This document shows, in pieces, positions 18,439 to 27,468 of a DNA stretch of 46,090 nucleotides (the first letter of the stretch is position 1; every line of letters begins with the position of its first letter). The notes beneath the pieces are model-generated. The model was not told where the DNA came from, searched no databases, and saw only the letters and a program-made list of their open reading frames with translations. The DNA lies in the NCBI GenBank assembly GCA_016872755.1, contig VGZE01000010.1, positions 1 to 46,090 on the forward strand. The letters are read 5' to 3'. Source of the DNA: Planctomycetota bacterium. GTDB lineage: Bacteria; Planctomycetota; UBA1135; GCA-002686595. The position numbers and the translations under genes are program-made.

Positions 18439-20203
18439 GTGGGCAGGACCGTGCCGAGCCGCCGAACCTCGCTCCGACGGAAATTCCTCTTGTCGATCGG
18501 CGGCTTCCTGGTCGCCGCCGGACTGGCCGAAATCGGCGTGCGCCTGCTGCTGCCGGTGCCGGGCTTCCACGATCAGCTCGTGCTCGACCCCGAATTCGGA
18601 TTCAGGCTCGAGTCCGGAACCGTCTTCACCAATCGCGACGAGCGCGGCGATTTTCCCTACCGCACGTCCAGCGAGGGCTTTCGCGGCCCCGATCTTCCGG
18701 CCGAGGGAACGCGCTTCGATCCGTCCGAACGCCGCCTGCTGTTCCTGGGTGACTCGTTCCTCAACGCGTGGGCCGTGCGCGCGGAAGATCTCGTCGGAGA
18801 GCGCGTCACGCGCGAGCTGTCGACATCGGAGCAGCCGCTGCGTTCCTTCAGCCTATGTTGCGACGACTGGGGAACCGCGCAGCAGCTCCTGGCGCTGCGC
18901 CGCTACGCCCAGCGCGTGCGGCCGCACGCAGTCGTGCTGCTGCTCTATCCGCCCAATGACGTCGTCAACAACACGCCCGAACTCGCCGGCCAGACCGCGA
19001 TCAGCCCGGGAGACTACCTGCGCCCGTACCTGATCGACCGCGGCGGCGGCCCGCTGGGACTGGAGCGCATGCACCGCTACCCGGTGCGCGCGTGGATACG
19101 TCGTTGGTCGCATGCGTACGCGTGGGCCGAGCGCAACGTGCTCGCCTACGCCGTGCGCACGAATCGCCGCAATTGGCTGCCTTTCGAACCGTTCGAGCAA
19201 AGGCTCGTGCCGCGCCTGGAAGCGGGCCTGGCCCCGACCTCGAACTTCGAGTTCTTCCAAACCGGAGCAGTCGTTCCGCACGGACTCTACGGGCCGCGCC
19301 GCACGCGACCGCTGGCAGGCCGGTTGGCGGCGCACGCGCGATCTGCTGGTGGCACTCGAGCACGAGGTCGAAGCACTGGGTTCGGAGTTGCTGGTGGTCG
19401 TGATCCCGGAGCGGGCGCAGGTCGAGATGCACCCGCATCAACTGTCGTTCGAGATCCGGTCGCAGGCGATCCTCGGGCAGCCGGTGACCGATCACCTCGA
19501 CTTCGAACTGCCCGAGCGAGAACTGCTGCGCTTCTGCGCCGCGCAGGGCATCGAGATCGCCTGCCTCCTCGGTCCGCTGCGCACCGCGCGCGGCGCGGGA
19601 ATCGCGACCTATGTCGCCGACGGCCACCTGAGCGGGGACGGCCACGCGATTGCCGCGCAGGCGGTGCTGCGCTGGCGGCGCGGGCAGCCGCTCCAACCCG
19701 ACTTCCGGCCGAGCGAAACCGACATCGCCGGAGGTTCCGCCTTCGGCACGCGCGGCTCCGCCGTTCCGGATCCCAAGGGGCTGCCGGCGCGCCTCGACTT
19801 CACCACGGGCGCGGCGCCGCAGTACCTTTGCCGCGGATTCCACGAGTGGCGCGCCGACGGTTGGGGACACGGACCCGGCTATGCGACCAGCCCTTCCGCC
19901 GAGGTGTTGGTGCGGCACGGACCCGGTGAGATCGTCGTGCGCGCCGCGGTTCCGGCCGGGCTCCCACTGCCTTGCACGGTGGGTGTCTTCATCACGGACC
20001 TCGTCGGGCAGGAGTGGCCGGTGACGAGCGCGGGTCCGCTCGAGTTGCGGCTACCCATCCCCCACTTCGACTACGAGGGCTTCACGCCGATCGTGATCGC
20101 GTGCTCGAAGTCCTTCCATCCCGACGGTGACGCGCGACCATTCTCGCTGTTGTTGCGGAGCATCGCTTTCGAGCCGCCCACCTCCGCGCCAGGCGGAGAC
20201 TGA
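18439..20203 (+). pseudogene. SGNH/GDSL hydrolase gene broken by a +1 frameshift near 19300
   Basis: Two overlapping frames together give one membrane-anchored SGNH hydrolase of about 587 residues. The first frame starts at the GTG at 18439 (another GTG at 18451). It holds an N-terminal anchor (FLLSIGGFLVAAGLAEIGVRLLL), block I LFLGDSFLNAW with Ser106, and LLYPPNDVVNN. Homologous sequence leaves this frame after GLYGPRR at about 19300 and resumes one base on as RDRWQAGWRRTRDLLVALE. It then contains VVVIPERAQVEM and block V ADGHLSGDGH (about 19615-19645), with a beta-rich tail to the stop at 20203. One extra base in the run 19290-19312 explains this. It may be a true pseudogene or a sequencing error; translated as is, the protein would lose its catalytic Asp/His. 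Confidence 0.75.
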
Positions 20204-20245
20204 GCCTCCCCCGCGCCCCGCGCAGCACGTGCAGAACGCCTCCGG

Positions 20246-21046
20246 TCAGGACGGCTCGGGCTGCGCGCCAGGGGTCGTGGAGCCCGAGCCGAGCTCGCGC
20301 TGCAACCACAAGTCCTCGACCAGCTCGACGTACTTGGCCAGGTCGAGCTGGACCAGGCGCGCGGCCAATTCGGCGCGCTCGATCTTCTGATCGAGGCGCT
20401 CGAGTCCGCCGCGCAGCGAGCCCGTCTGCGCCTCCAGGCGCTGGTCGAGGCTCTCACGCAGGCCGCGGAGGTTCGCGGCGAACTGCTCGGAATCCTGCCG
20501 CGCCCGTTCGCGCAGTTGCTGCAGATCGCCGAGTTGATTGCGCAGTTGCTCGCCGAGCTGCTCCGACTCCGCGGCGCGCAGTTGCTCGGTGATCTCGATC
20601 TTCTGGTCGAGGTGTTCGAGGCTGTCGCGCAGCGAGTTCGCTTGCGCGTCCAAGCGTTGGCCCAGGCACTCGCGCAGGTCGGCGAGGTCGGAAGCGATCT
20701 GCTCCGAGTTCAACCGCGCCCGCTCGCGCAACTGATGCAGATCGCCCAACTGGGTCCGCAGTTGCTCGCCTAGCTGTTCAGCCTTCGTCGCGCGCGACTG
20801 CTCGGCGAGCTCGATCTTCCGGTCGAGCCGCTCGAGGCCGCCGCTCAGCGCTCCCTCCTGCGCGTCCAGGCGTTGGTCGAGGACCTCGCGCAGACCGCCG
20901 AGGCCGGCGGTGTATTGTTCGGAGTCCAACTGCACCTGCTTGCGCAGTTCGTTCAAGTCGGCGATCTGGATCCGCAGCTGCTTGCCGAGCTGCTCCGCAC
21001 CCGCCTCGCGCGACTGTTCGGCGAGCTCGATCTTCCGGTCGAGCCG
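20246..21046 (-). pseudogene. C-terminal part of a repeat-rich coiled-coil protein, cut off by an amber codon
   Basis: This continues, in the same frame, the gene that starts at 22528, after a TAG at 21049-21047. It contains most of four 72-residue coiled-coil repeats (DSEQ.....L.GLRE.LDQRL, then RLDQKIE, then AEQLGEQLR.QLGDL). It ends in a short tail with AKYVELVEDLWLQRE. The equivalent codon one repeat away (20833-20831) is GAG, so a single G-to-T change created the stop. An ATG at 20956 could restart translation, giving 236 residues, but there is no obvious ribosome-binding site. With the stop removed the whole gene encodes 760 residues. Confidence 0.75.
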
Positions 21047-21151
21047 CTAGAGGCCGCCGCTCAGCGAACCCGCCTGCGCGTCGAGGCGCTGGTCGAAGCG
21101 CTCGCCCAAGCCGGCGAGGTCGGACGCGAGCTGCTCGGTGTCGAGTTGGAC
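20288..21151 (-). repeat. Four 216-bp (72-residue) tandem coiled-coil repeats
   Basis: Units begin at 21151, 20935, 20719 and 20503 on the minus strand, each opening with a (V/A)(Q/R)xxxEQ-type sequence. The spacing is exact: CTCGAG context at 20831-20833 matches the mutated codon at 21047-21049, 216 bases away. The last unit diverges after KIERAEL. Confidence 0.85.
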
Positions 21152-22528
21152 CCGCCAACGCAGCTGCTGGAGTTCGGCGAGGTGGGTTCGTCCGCCATCG
21201 TCCACGCGAGCGCGGAGGTCGTTGCAGCTTTGCTGCGTCGAGCTCGTGCACTCCGACACGACGCGCAGGTCTTGCTGCAAGTCCGTGAGCTGAGCGGCGA
21301 GCGACGAGCGGGTCTGTTCGGTGAGCCGCTCCAGGCGTTCCAGATATTGCGTCTGAGCCAGCTCGATCCGGCGCTCCAGGCGAACCGACTCCTCGCGTGC
21401 CAGATCGGCCTGCAACGTGGCAAGTTGCTCGATGCGGGATCGAAGTTCGTCCAGAGCCGCGGCGCCGCGTCGCGCGAGCAGCTCGGCTTGCTCGGACTGG
21501 GCGGCCAGCGCCGTTTGCTGCGCGCCCGCTTGCTCTTCGAGACGCGCCTCGATCCGGGCGACCGACGCGCGTCCGGCCGTGTCGAGTTCACACAGTCCCT
21601 GGATCAGCGCGAGTTCCTGAGCCTCGCCCTGTTCTCGAACCCGCGCATCGACCTTGCTCACGGACGCCTGCATGGCGACGGCGGCATCCAGACTGTCCTT
21701 GGCGAAGAACTCCACCTGGCGCCCGATGATGTCGAACTGGGTGCTGATGAAGTTCTCGATGCGCCGGCCGTGCTGCTCGAGGCTGTTCGCGAGACGGAAG
21801 ATCGAATTGGTGTGATCGGGATGGGACACGACCACGGTCAGGTCCGCGATCTTCGCGTGCAGTGCCGCGACGCTCTCCGCGAGATGGATGCCCTCGAGCC
21901 GCGCGACATTGAGTTCTTCGCGCAGCGCGAGTTCCTCGTTGGCGAGGTCCTGGATGCGCGCCGTTTCGCCCCGCACGGTCCGCAGCGACTGCTGCAGGTC
22001 GCTCAACGTGCGACGGAGGAAGCCCGTGGCGAACACCAGCAGCCCGACGACGATCAGGATCGTCGAATGCATGCGCATGTCGCCCTGCCCGGCCAGCAGG
22101 TTGGCCGCCTGCACCGACACGAATGGCGCGATGAACAAGAAGGCGCCGAGCGACATCAATGCCACCCCGGCCACGTCCCAAATCGTCGTCTGCAGTCGGG
22201 CCGGCCGTGATTCTTGCTGAGGGACAGCGAGCGCGGCGGCCTCCGCGGCGGCGCCGAGTTCGGACTGCGTCGCGGTCGATGCGGCATCCTCGGATGCGGC
22301 ATCCGTGCCCGGCGTCGAGTCTGTCATGGCTTCGGCGCCCTGCATCGGCATGGCAACCACCGACGAATCGCGCGCGATCTCGCCGGCGCTGGATGCGGTG
22401 CCAGCGGGCGAGGAGGCCGATGAAGCCGCGGCCTCCGCGCCGACGCTCAGGAGCTCACCCAAGCCGGGTGCGCGAGGCTCCACCGTGGTGGGGTCCTGCT
22501 CCAGCGGGTGTTCGTCCTGGGATGGCAT
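21047..22528 (-). CDS. Membrane-anchored coiled-coil protein, N-terminal part up to an in-frame amber
   Basis: 493 residues as written. Residues 1-105 are acidic, Ala/Ser-rich and probably disordered. Two membrane spans follow (about 116-140, VAGVALMSLGAFLFIAPFV; and about 154-172, ILIVVGLLVFATGF). Then a long coiled coil runs to the TAG at 21049-21047. This stop interrupts the first of four 72-residue repeats that continue in frame to 20246. The gene lies 56 bases downstream of the larger membrane-anchored coiled-coil gene 22585-25497 on the same strand, so the two are probably co-transcribed. Family unknown. The topology suggests a scaffold or filament tethered to the inner membrane with its rod in the cytoplasm, which is inference. 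Confidence 0.75.
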   Translation of the reverse strand: MPSQDEHPLEQDPTTVEPRAPGLGELLSVGAEAAASSASSPAGTASSAGEIARDSSVVAMPMQGAEAMTDSTPGTDAASEDAASTATQSELGAAAEAAALAVPQQESRPARLQTTIWDVAGVALMSLGAFLFIAPFVSVQAANLLAGQGDMRMHSTILIVVGLLVFATGFLRRTLSDLQQSLRTVRGETARIQDLANEELALREELNVARLEGIHLAESVAALHAKIADLTVVVSHPDHTNSIFRLANSLEQHGRRIENFISTQFDIIGRQVEFFAKDSLDAAVAMQASVSKVDARVREQGEAQELALIQGLCELDTAGRASVARIEARLEEQAGAQQTALAAQSEQAELLARRGAAALDELRSRIEQLATLQADLAREESVRLERRIELAQTQYLERLERLTEQTRSSLAAQLTDLQQDLRVVSECTSSTQQSCNDLRARVDDGGRTHLAELQQLRWRVQLDTEQLASDLAGLGERFDQRLDAQAGSLSGGL

Positions 22529-22584
22529 TGTGAAACGCGGGTCGTGAGGCTTGGGTGCGGCTTGGGGTCGCGGCTGGAGTTCGA

Positions 22585-25497
22585 CTAACGGGATCGGGCA
22601 CGGGCACGCGACTTGGCAGGGCGCTTCTCACGCGACTCCGCCGACTCCGCCCGCGCCGACACGGTCTTCGCGACGGGCGCTGCGGCGGGGAGCCGGCGGA
22701 AGCCGCTCTCGTCCGCGCTGAGCAGTTTCCACAGCACCGCGTCGACGTGCGGGACGGACGGCCCCGGTACCGGTTTGTCGGCGCGCAGTCGAAGCGCGGC
22801 GAGCCGGGCTTCGACCAGCCCGACCGTGCGCAGATGCGACCAGTGTTCGCTGGGGAAGGCGTGGAAACTCATCAGGGGTTTCCACGCGGCGCGCAGTGCT
22901 TCGCCCACGGCGGCGCAACGAACGCCGCAGCGCTTGACGAAACGGTCGAACAGCAGCTTCGCCTCGGCGCGCTTCTCGGCGTTGGCCATGGCTCGCAACA
23001 ATTGGGCTGCTTCGGACCGGCGCGCTCGCGGCAGCGCCGCGACGAGCTCGGCGGTCTTCTCGTTCCAGCAAGACTGGCGCGCGGAGCTCCACCCGAGTTC
23101 GGCGAGCGCGTCCGCGCAACCGGACAACGCCGACGCGATCACGAGCCGCGGCTCGTTCATCCCGCGCAGCGCCTGCGCGCGCAACAGCTCCGACCATGAC
23201 CGCTTCGAGCCGAACACACCCGACTCGACGGCAACCAGGGAGCGCGTGCCGTCGGCGAAGGACGCGACCAGCGTGAACAGCGCGTCGCTATCGTTGCTGT
23301 GGCCGGCCGCGAGCCGCACGGTCTCGGCCCACAGGTAGACGACTTCGCGTTGGAACGGAGCCTGCTTCCAAGCTTCGTACTGCGAGCCCCAACCTTCGCA
23401 CAGGCGCCGGACTGCCGCGTCGGAGAGCGGCTCGCCGAGGCTGAAAAGCCCCTGCAGCGCCGCATGCAGATCGCCACGCTCGACGGCCTTGACGTACGGC
23501 CGCGGCAGCGGTCGCGCCGAGCTGCCGCACGCGTGCAGGGCGGCCAACCGCGGTTGAAGCAGCTCGTCGGAGACGGCCAGACTCGCCTCGGCTTCCTCGT
23601 GCGCCGCCTGGATCGCGAAGTCGAGCGCCTCCAGGCGCGCGCGCGATTCCGCGGCTTGCTGGTCGCGAATGCGCAATTCGCCTGCGTGCTGATCGGCCTG
23701 GGCAGCGGCCGCGCGGGACTCTTCCTCCAGCCGTTGGGCCTCCGCGCGCAGGCGCGCCAGATCGTCCTCGCGTGCCGCGAGCCGGGCCTCGAACTCGGCG
23801 TTGCGACCCTCGAACATCAGCCGCAACGCCTCCTCCTGGCGGGCCCGGCGCTGCAGCTCTTGTTGCAATTCCGCGGCGGCTTTGGCTTCGGATTCGAGTT
23901 GCTCGCACTTGGCCGTGACATGCTGCTGCAGATCCGCGAGCGCGGTGACGCGATCGCGCAACTGTTCGTCGCGCGCGGCGAGCTGAGCTTCGAACTCGAC
24001 TGCACGGACGTCGAGCAGTTGCCGCAGTTCCTGCTCTTTGCGAGCGTGCTGTTGCAACTCCAGCTCCAGATCCGCAGCTCGCTTGGCGTCGACCTCGATC
24101 TGCTGGCACTTGGCGAAGACGTCCTGCTGCAGGACTTGGACCTCGGCTGCGCGCTCGCTGAGCTCGGCCTCGCGACCGGCCATGCGTTCCTCGAGTTCGC
24201 CGATCCGAGCGCACAGCGAGCGCTGCATCTCTTCCGCCAGTCGCACGCGCTCCTGCTCCTGCGCCGAACGCCGCTCGGCCTCCTGATGGAGCTGGGCCTC
24301 GCGCCGGCCGGAGGCTTCGACCTGCGCAACCTGGGCGGCGAGTTGCTGCTGAAGCTGCTCGATCCGCGCGGCCTGTTCGCGCAACTCGCCCTCGCGAGCG
24401 GCGAGCTGCTGCTCGGTTTGTTCCGCGCGGACGCACAGCGCGTGATGCACCTGCTCCTCGTGTTGCACGCGTTCCTGTTCCCGCAGCTCACGACGCTGCA
24501 GTTCCTGTTCCAGGCTGGCGCCCTGCTCGCTGGCCGCGGCGCCGCGGCGGCGCTCGGCCTCGAGCTCGACGCGCAGGCGATCGATCTCGGCCGACAGGCG
24601 GCTCAGAACCTGATCGTCGCTCGCAATGCGTTCCTCGAGTTCGGTGGCGCGAACGCACAGCGAGCGCTGCACTTCCTGGTCGTGCAGCAGGCGCTCCTGT
24701 TCGGCGTGTCGCCCTTGCTCGAGCTGTTGCTCGAGATCCGCGGCACGAGCGGCCATGGCCGTGCTGCGCGCTTCCTGCGCCTTCACGAGCCCGCGAAGCT
24801 CCTCGTTCGCGGCGCCACTGGACGCGAGTTGCTCGACCAGATCCGCGATGCGCGCCTGGAGCGTGTGCTCCAGCACGCCCTCCTGCCGGGACAGGCGCTG
24901 CAGGACCTGCTCGAGCTCCTCGTTGGACTCCGGCTGCGCGGCCGCCTGCTGCTCGCCGGCCCGCACCGCGGCGCGCAAAGCCTCGAGTTCGGCGGTCGAG
25001 TTCGAGAGCTCCGCATCACGACCCTTGAGTCGACCCTCGAGTTCGCCGCAGCGCAACCCGAGTGATTCCAGCTGCTGACTCTTTGCCAGCACTTCCTGGG
25101 TCAGCCGATCGATGGTTCCCGACAACCGCGCCAGTTCCGCCTCGCGCGCCACCCGAGCGCCGGCCGAATCACCGGCTTCGCCTGCCGCGAGCCGCGCGTT
25201 CTGCTGCTGGCGCTCGCTGCGCTCCTGCTCGATGCGCAACTGAGCGGTTTCGATCTTGGCATCGCGAGCAGCGAGTTCGCTCTGCAGCGACCGCTTGCGC
25301 TCGATCTGCTGCGCGAGTTGCGCCTCGCGCTCGACGACGCGGGCAGTCAGCGCGGCCGCCTCCCGCTGCTTTTGCGTGAGCGACTGACCAAGTTGCGCGA
25401 TTCGCCGGCCGAGCTTGCGCGTGTGGAGCGCCGCCGCGATCGCGCAGCCGCAGCTCAGGAGCGACGCGGCGCACCAAAGGTAGAATTGGAGCCACAT
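22585..25497 (-). CDS. Membrane-anchored coiled-coil protein fused to a degenerate IS256-type transposase domain
   Basis: 970 residues from the ATG at 25497; a GTG at 25575 would add 26. An N-terminal span (FYLWCAASLLSCGCAIAAAL) is followed by about 600 residues of coiled coil. This rod includes five degenerate repeats of roughly 65 residues around QRSLCVRATELEERIA-like segments. Residues about 660-925 align from memory with IS256/Mutator transposases: LPRPYVKAVERGDL, GSQYEAWKQA, VVYLWAETVRLA, FADGTRSLVAVESG, CWNEKTAELVAALPRA, FHAFPSEHWSHLRTVGLVEA and LRLRADK. In the DDE triad the first Asp is Glu725, the second is Ser789 and the third acidic residue is kept as Glu896, so strand transfer is unlikely. 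A basic tail ends the protein. I see no terminal inverted repeats nearby. This looks like a domesticated transposase fold, perhaps a DNA-binding module on a membrane tether. Confidence 0.8.
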   Translation of the reverse strand: MWLQFYLWCAASLLSCGCAIAAALHTRKLGRRIAQLGQSLTQKQREAAALTARVVEREAQLAQQIERKRSLQSELAARDAKIETAQLRIEQERSERQQQNARLAAGEAGDSAGARVAREAELARLSGTIDRLTQEVLAKSQQLESLGLRCGELEGRLKGRDAELSNSTAELEALRAAVRAGEQQAAAQPESNEELEQVLQRLSRQEGVLEHTLQARIADLVEQLASSGAANEELRGLVKAQEARSTAMAARAADLEQQLEQGRHAEQERLLHDQEVQRSLCVRATELEERIASDDQVLSRLSAEIDRLRVELEAERRRGAAASEQGASLEQELQRRELREQERVQHEEQVHHALCVRAEQTEQQLAAREGELREQAARIEQLQQQLAAQVAQVEASGRREAQLHQEAERRSAQEQERVRLAEEMQRSLCARIGELEERMAGREAELSERAAEVQVLQQDVFAKCQQIEVDAKRAADLELELQQHARKEQELRQLLDVRAVEFEAQLAARDEQLRDRVTALADLQQHVTAKCEQLESEAKAAAELQQELQRRARQEEALRLMFEGRNAEFEARLAAREDDLARLRAEAQRLEEESRAAAAQADQHAGELRIRDQQAAESRARLEALDFAIQAAHEEAEASLAVSDELLQPRLAALHACGSSARPLPRPYVKAVERGDLHAALQGLFSLGEPLSDAAVRRLCEGWGSQYEAWKQAPFQREVVYLWAETVRLAAGHSNDSDALFTLVASFADGTRSLVAVESGVFGSKRSWSELLRAQALRGMNEPRLVIASALSGCADALAELGWSSARQSCWNEKTAELVAALPRARRSEAAQLLRAMANAEKRAEAKLLFDRFVKRCGVRCAAVGEALRAAWKPLMSFHAFPSEHWSHLRTVGLVEARLAALRLRADKPVPGPSVPHVDAVLWKLLSADESGFRRLPAAAPVAKTVSARAESAESREKRPAKSRARARSR

Positions 25498-25613
25498 ACA
25501 GGGGACGGAGTGAGGAGCGGGGAATGCTGTCCTTCGGCCCCCGGAGAGGTGTTTCCGGAGGAAAAATATGACCACTCCTAACGGGCTCGCATCACGGCGC
25601 GCGATCGGGCACG

Positions 25614-27377
25614 ATGGCGAGTCTCTTTATGCAGGCCTTCGTCGACTCGATCTGTGCCGCCATCGCGGCCGCCAGCGGCCGGCCGGCGGCCGAAATCCGG
25701 CTCGAAAGCCCGAAAAACCCCAACCAAGGCGACCTGGCCTTTCCGTGCTTCGCGCTGGCCAAGGCCCAACGAGCCGCCCCTCCGGCAATCGCGGCAGCGC
25801 TCGCCCCGCGCGTTGCGGCGGCCCTCTCGGGGATCACGTGCACGCCGACCGGCCCCTACCTGAACTTCCGGATCGAGCGGGCGGCCCTGGCGCGCGAGAT
25901 CCTGGGCGAAATCGAATCGCGCGCCGACGCGTTTGGGACGAGCCGCGCGGGTGAGGGCAAGACCATCGTCGTCGACTATGGTTCGCCGAACATCGCCAAG
26001 CCGATGCACGTCGGCCACCTGCGCTCGACGATCCTGGGCATGGCGTTGGTGCGACTGCACCGCGCGCTCGGGTACCGGACGGTCGGCATCAATCACATCG
26101 GTGACTGGGGCGCGCAATTCGGCGGGCTCGTGGTCGCGTTGCGCCGTTGGCGCGGCGAGGTCGACCTGGCCAACGAGCCGGTCATGGGACTCTTGGCGCT
26201 GTACCAGCGCAGCAAGGCCGCCATCGACGAGCAAGGCCCGTCCTACGACGCAAGCTTCGCGAAGGAGGCCCGCGATGCGTATCGAGAGCTCGAGAGCGGC
26301 GTCGACGGCGAGGTGCGCGCGCAGTGGCGTTGGGTCACGCAGGTCTCGCTGGCCGCCTTCGCCAAGACCTTCGCGCGCCTGGGCGTCACCCACGACCTCG
26401 TCCGCGGAGAGAGCTGGTTCGAAACGCACCTCGCGCCGACCATCGCGCGCGTGCAGGCCGCCGGCATCGCCGAACTCAGCCAGGGTGCGCTGGTCGTGAT
26501 GCTCGGCGAGGTCGACAAGGGCCTCAAGGAGACGCCATGCCTGCTGCGGCAGAGCGACGGGACCACGCTCTATGCGACACGGGACCTGGCGGCCGTCTTC
26601 GATCGCTGGAAGGAGTTCGAGTTCGAGCGCTGCCTGTACGTGGTCGGCGGCGAGCAGAAGCTGCACTTCCGGCAGTTGAAGGCCGTGCTGAAGCGCATGC
26701 ACCTGGAGTGGGAGCCGCGAGTCGAACACGTCGACTTCGGCCTGTTGCTCGGCCCGGGTCGCGTAAAGATCGCCAGCCGGCGCGGCGAGGTCCTGGTCCT
26801 CGACGATCTGCTCGACGAGGTGGTCGCGGCCGCGCGCGAGCGCGTGCGCGAGAAGAACCCGGACCTGCCGAACCTGGAGGCCATCGCCGAGCAAGTCGGC
26901 ATTGGCGCGCTCGTGTTCAATGACCTGAAGCGCGAGCGGATCAAGGACGTGATTTTCGACAAGGACGACCTCACGAGTTTCGAGGGCGAAACCGGCCCGT
27001 ACGTGATGTACACGCACGCTCGTTCCTGCTCGATCCTGCGCAAGGCGGCCGCCATGGGCGCCGGCCGACCCGCCGGTCCGGCGGGCGTCGAGCCCGACTG
27101 GCGCGCGATCGAGAATGCAAGCGCGATTCTGCTGCAATTGGGACGCTTTCCCGCGGTCGTGCGGGGCGCGGCGGCCAAGGCCGAACCCTCCGAGCTCGCG
27201 CAGTACCTGCTCGGACTGTGCCGCGAGTACAACACGTGGCTGGCCGATCGCTCGAACAAGGTCCTGGGAGAGGCTCCCGCCACCATGGCCGCCCGGCTCG
27301 CCCTTGTTCGAGGCGTCAGGATCGCTATAGGTAACGGTCTGCGACTGCTCGGCTTGGCAGCGCCCGAGGAAATGTAG
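25614..27377 (+). CDS. argS: Arginyl-tRNA synthetase
   Basis: A 587-residue class I aminoacyl-tRNA synthetase that charges tRNA-Arg. The N-terminal Add-1 domain (about 1-105) contains NPNQGDLAFPCF and TGPYLNF. The HIGH motif appears as HVGH in SPNIAKPMHVGHLRSTILG near residue 125-140. INHIGDWGAQFG follows, and GETGPYVMYTHAR lies near 460. The KMSKS region is the degenerate form common in this enzyme (VKIASRRG). The C-terminal anticodon-binding domain ends at about residue 587. The ATG at 25614 is the best start, although no good ribosome-binding site precedes it; an in-frame ATG at 25629 is possible. It diverges from the coiled-coil/transposase-like gene. Confidence 0.96.
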   Translation: MASLFMQAFVDSICAAIAAASGRPAAEIRLESPKNPNQGDLAFPCFALAKAQRAAPPAIAAALAPRVAAALSGITCTPTGPYLNFRIERAALAREILGEIESRADAFGTSRAGEGKTIVVDYGSPNIAKPMHVGHLRSTILGMALVRLHRALGYRTVGINHIGDWGAQFGGLVVALRRWRGEVDLANEPVMGLLALYQRSKAAIDEQGPSYDASFAKEARDAYRELESGVDGEVRAQWRWVTQVSLAAFAKTFARLGVTHDLVRGESWFETHLAPTIARVQAAGIAELSQGALVVMLGEVDKGLKETPCLLRQSDGTTLYATRDLAAVFDRWKEFEFERCLYVVGGEQKLHFRQLKAVLKRMHLEWEPRVEHVDFGLLLGPGRVKIASRRGEVLVLDDLLDEVVAAARERVREKNPDLPNLEAIAEQVGIGALVFNDLKRERIKDVIFDKDDLTSFEGETGPYVMYTHARSCSILRKAAAMGAGRPAGPAGVEPDWRAIENASAILLQLGRFPAVVRGAAAKAEPSELAQYLLGLCREYNTWLADRSNKVLGEAPATMAARLALVRGVRIAIGNGLRLLGLAAPEEM

Positions 27378-27457
27378 CCTCGGCCTCAGGTCGAGGGGCG
27401 CGCCCACCCGATATACATCCCCCCACGGGGCCCACCCACTCGGAGCGGCTTCGTCGG

Positions 27458-27464
27458 AAGGAGG
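27458..27464 (+). promoter_or_regulatory. Strong ribosome-binding site for apt
   Basis: AAGGAGG lies four bases before the GTG at 27469, which fixes GTG as the start codon of apt. Confidence 0.85.
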
Positions 27465-27468
27465 CCCC

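Noticed and set aside
21047-21049. Pyrrolysine or programmed recoding at the amber codon.
   Set aside because: Nothing supports it: the matching repeat has Glu at this position, there is no sign of the pyrrolysine machinery, and a point mutation is simpler.
22585-25575. An intact IS256-family insertion sequence.
   Set aside because: The catalytic Asp residues are replaced, the transposase part is fused behind 600 residues of coiled coil, and I found no terminal inverted repeats or target duplication.
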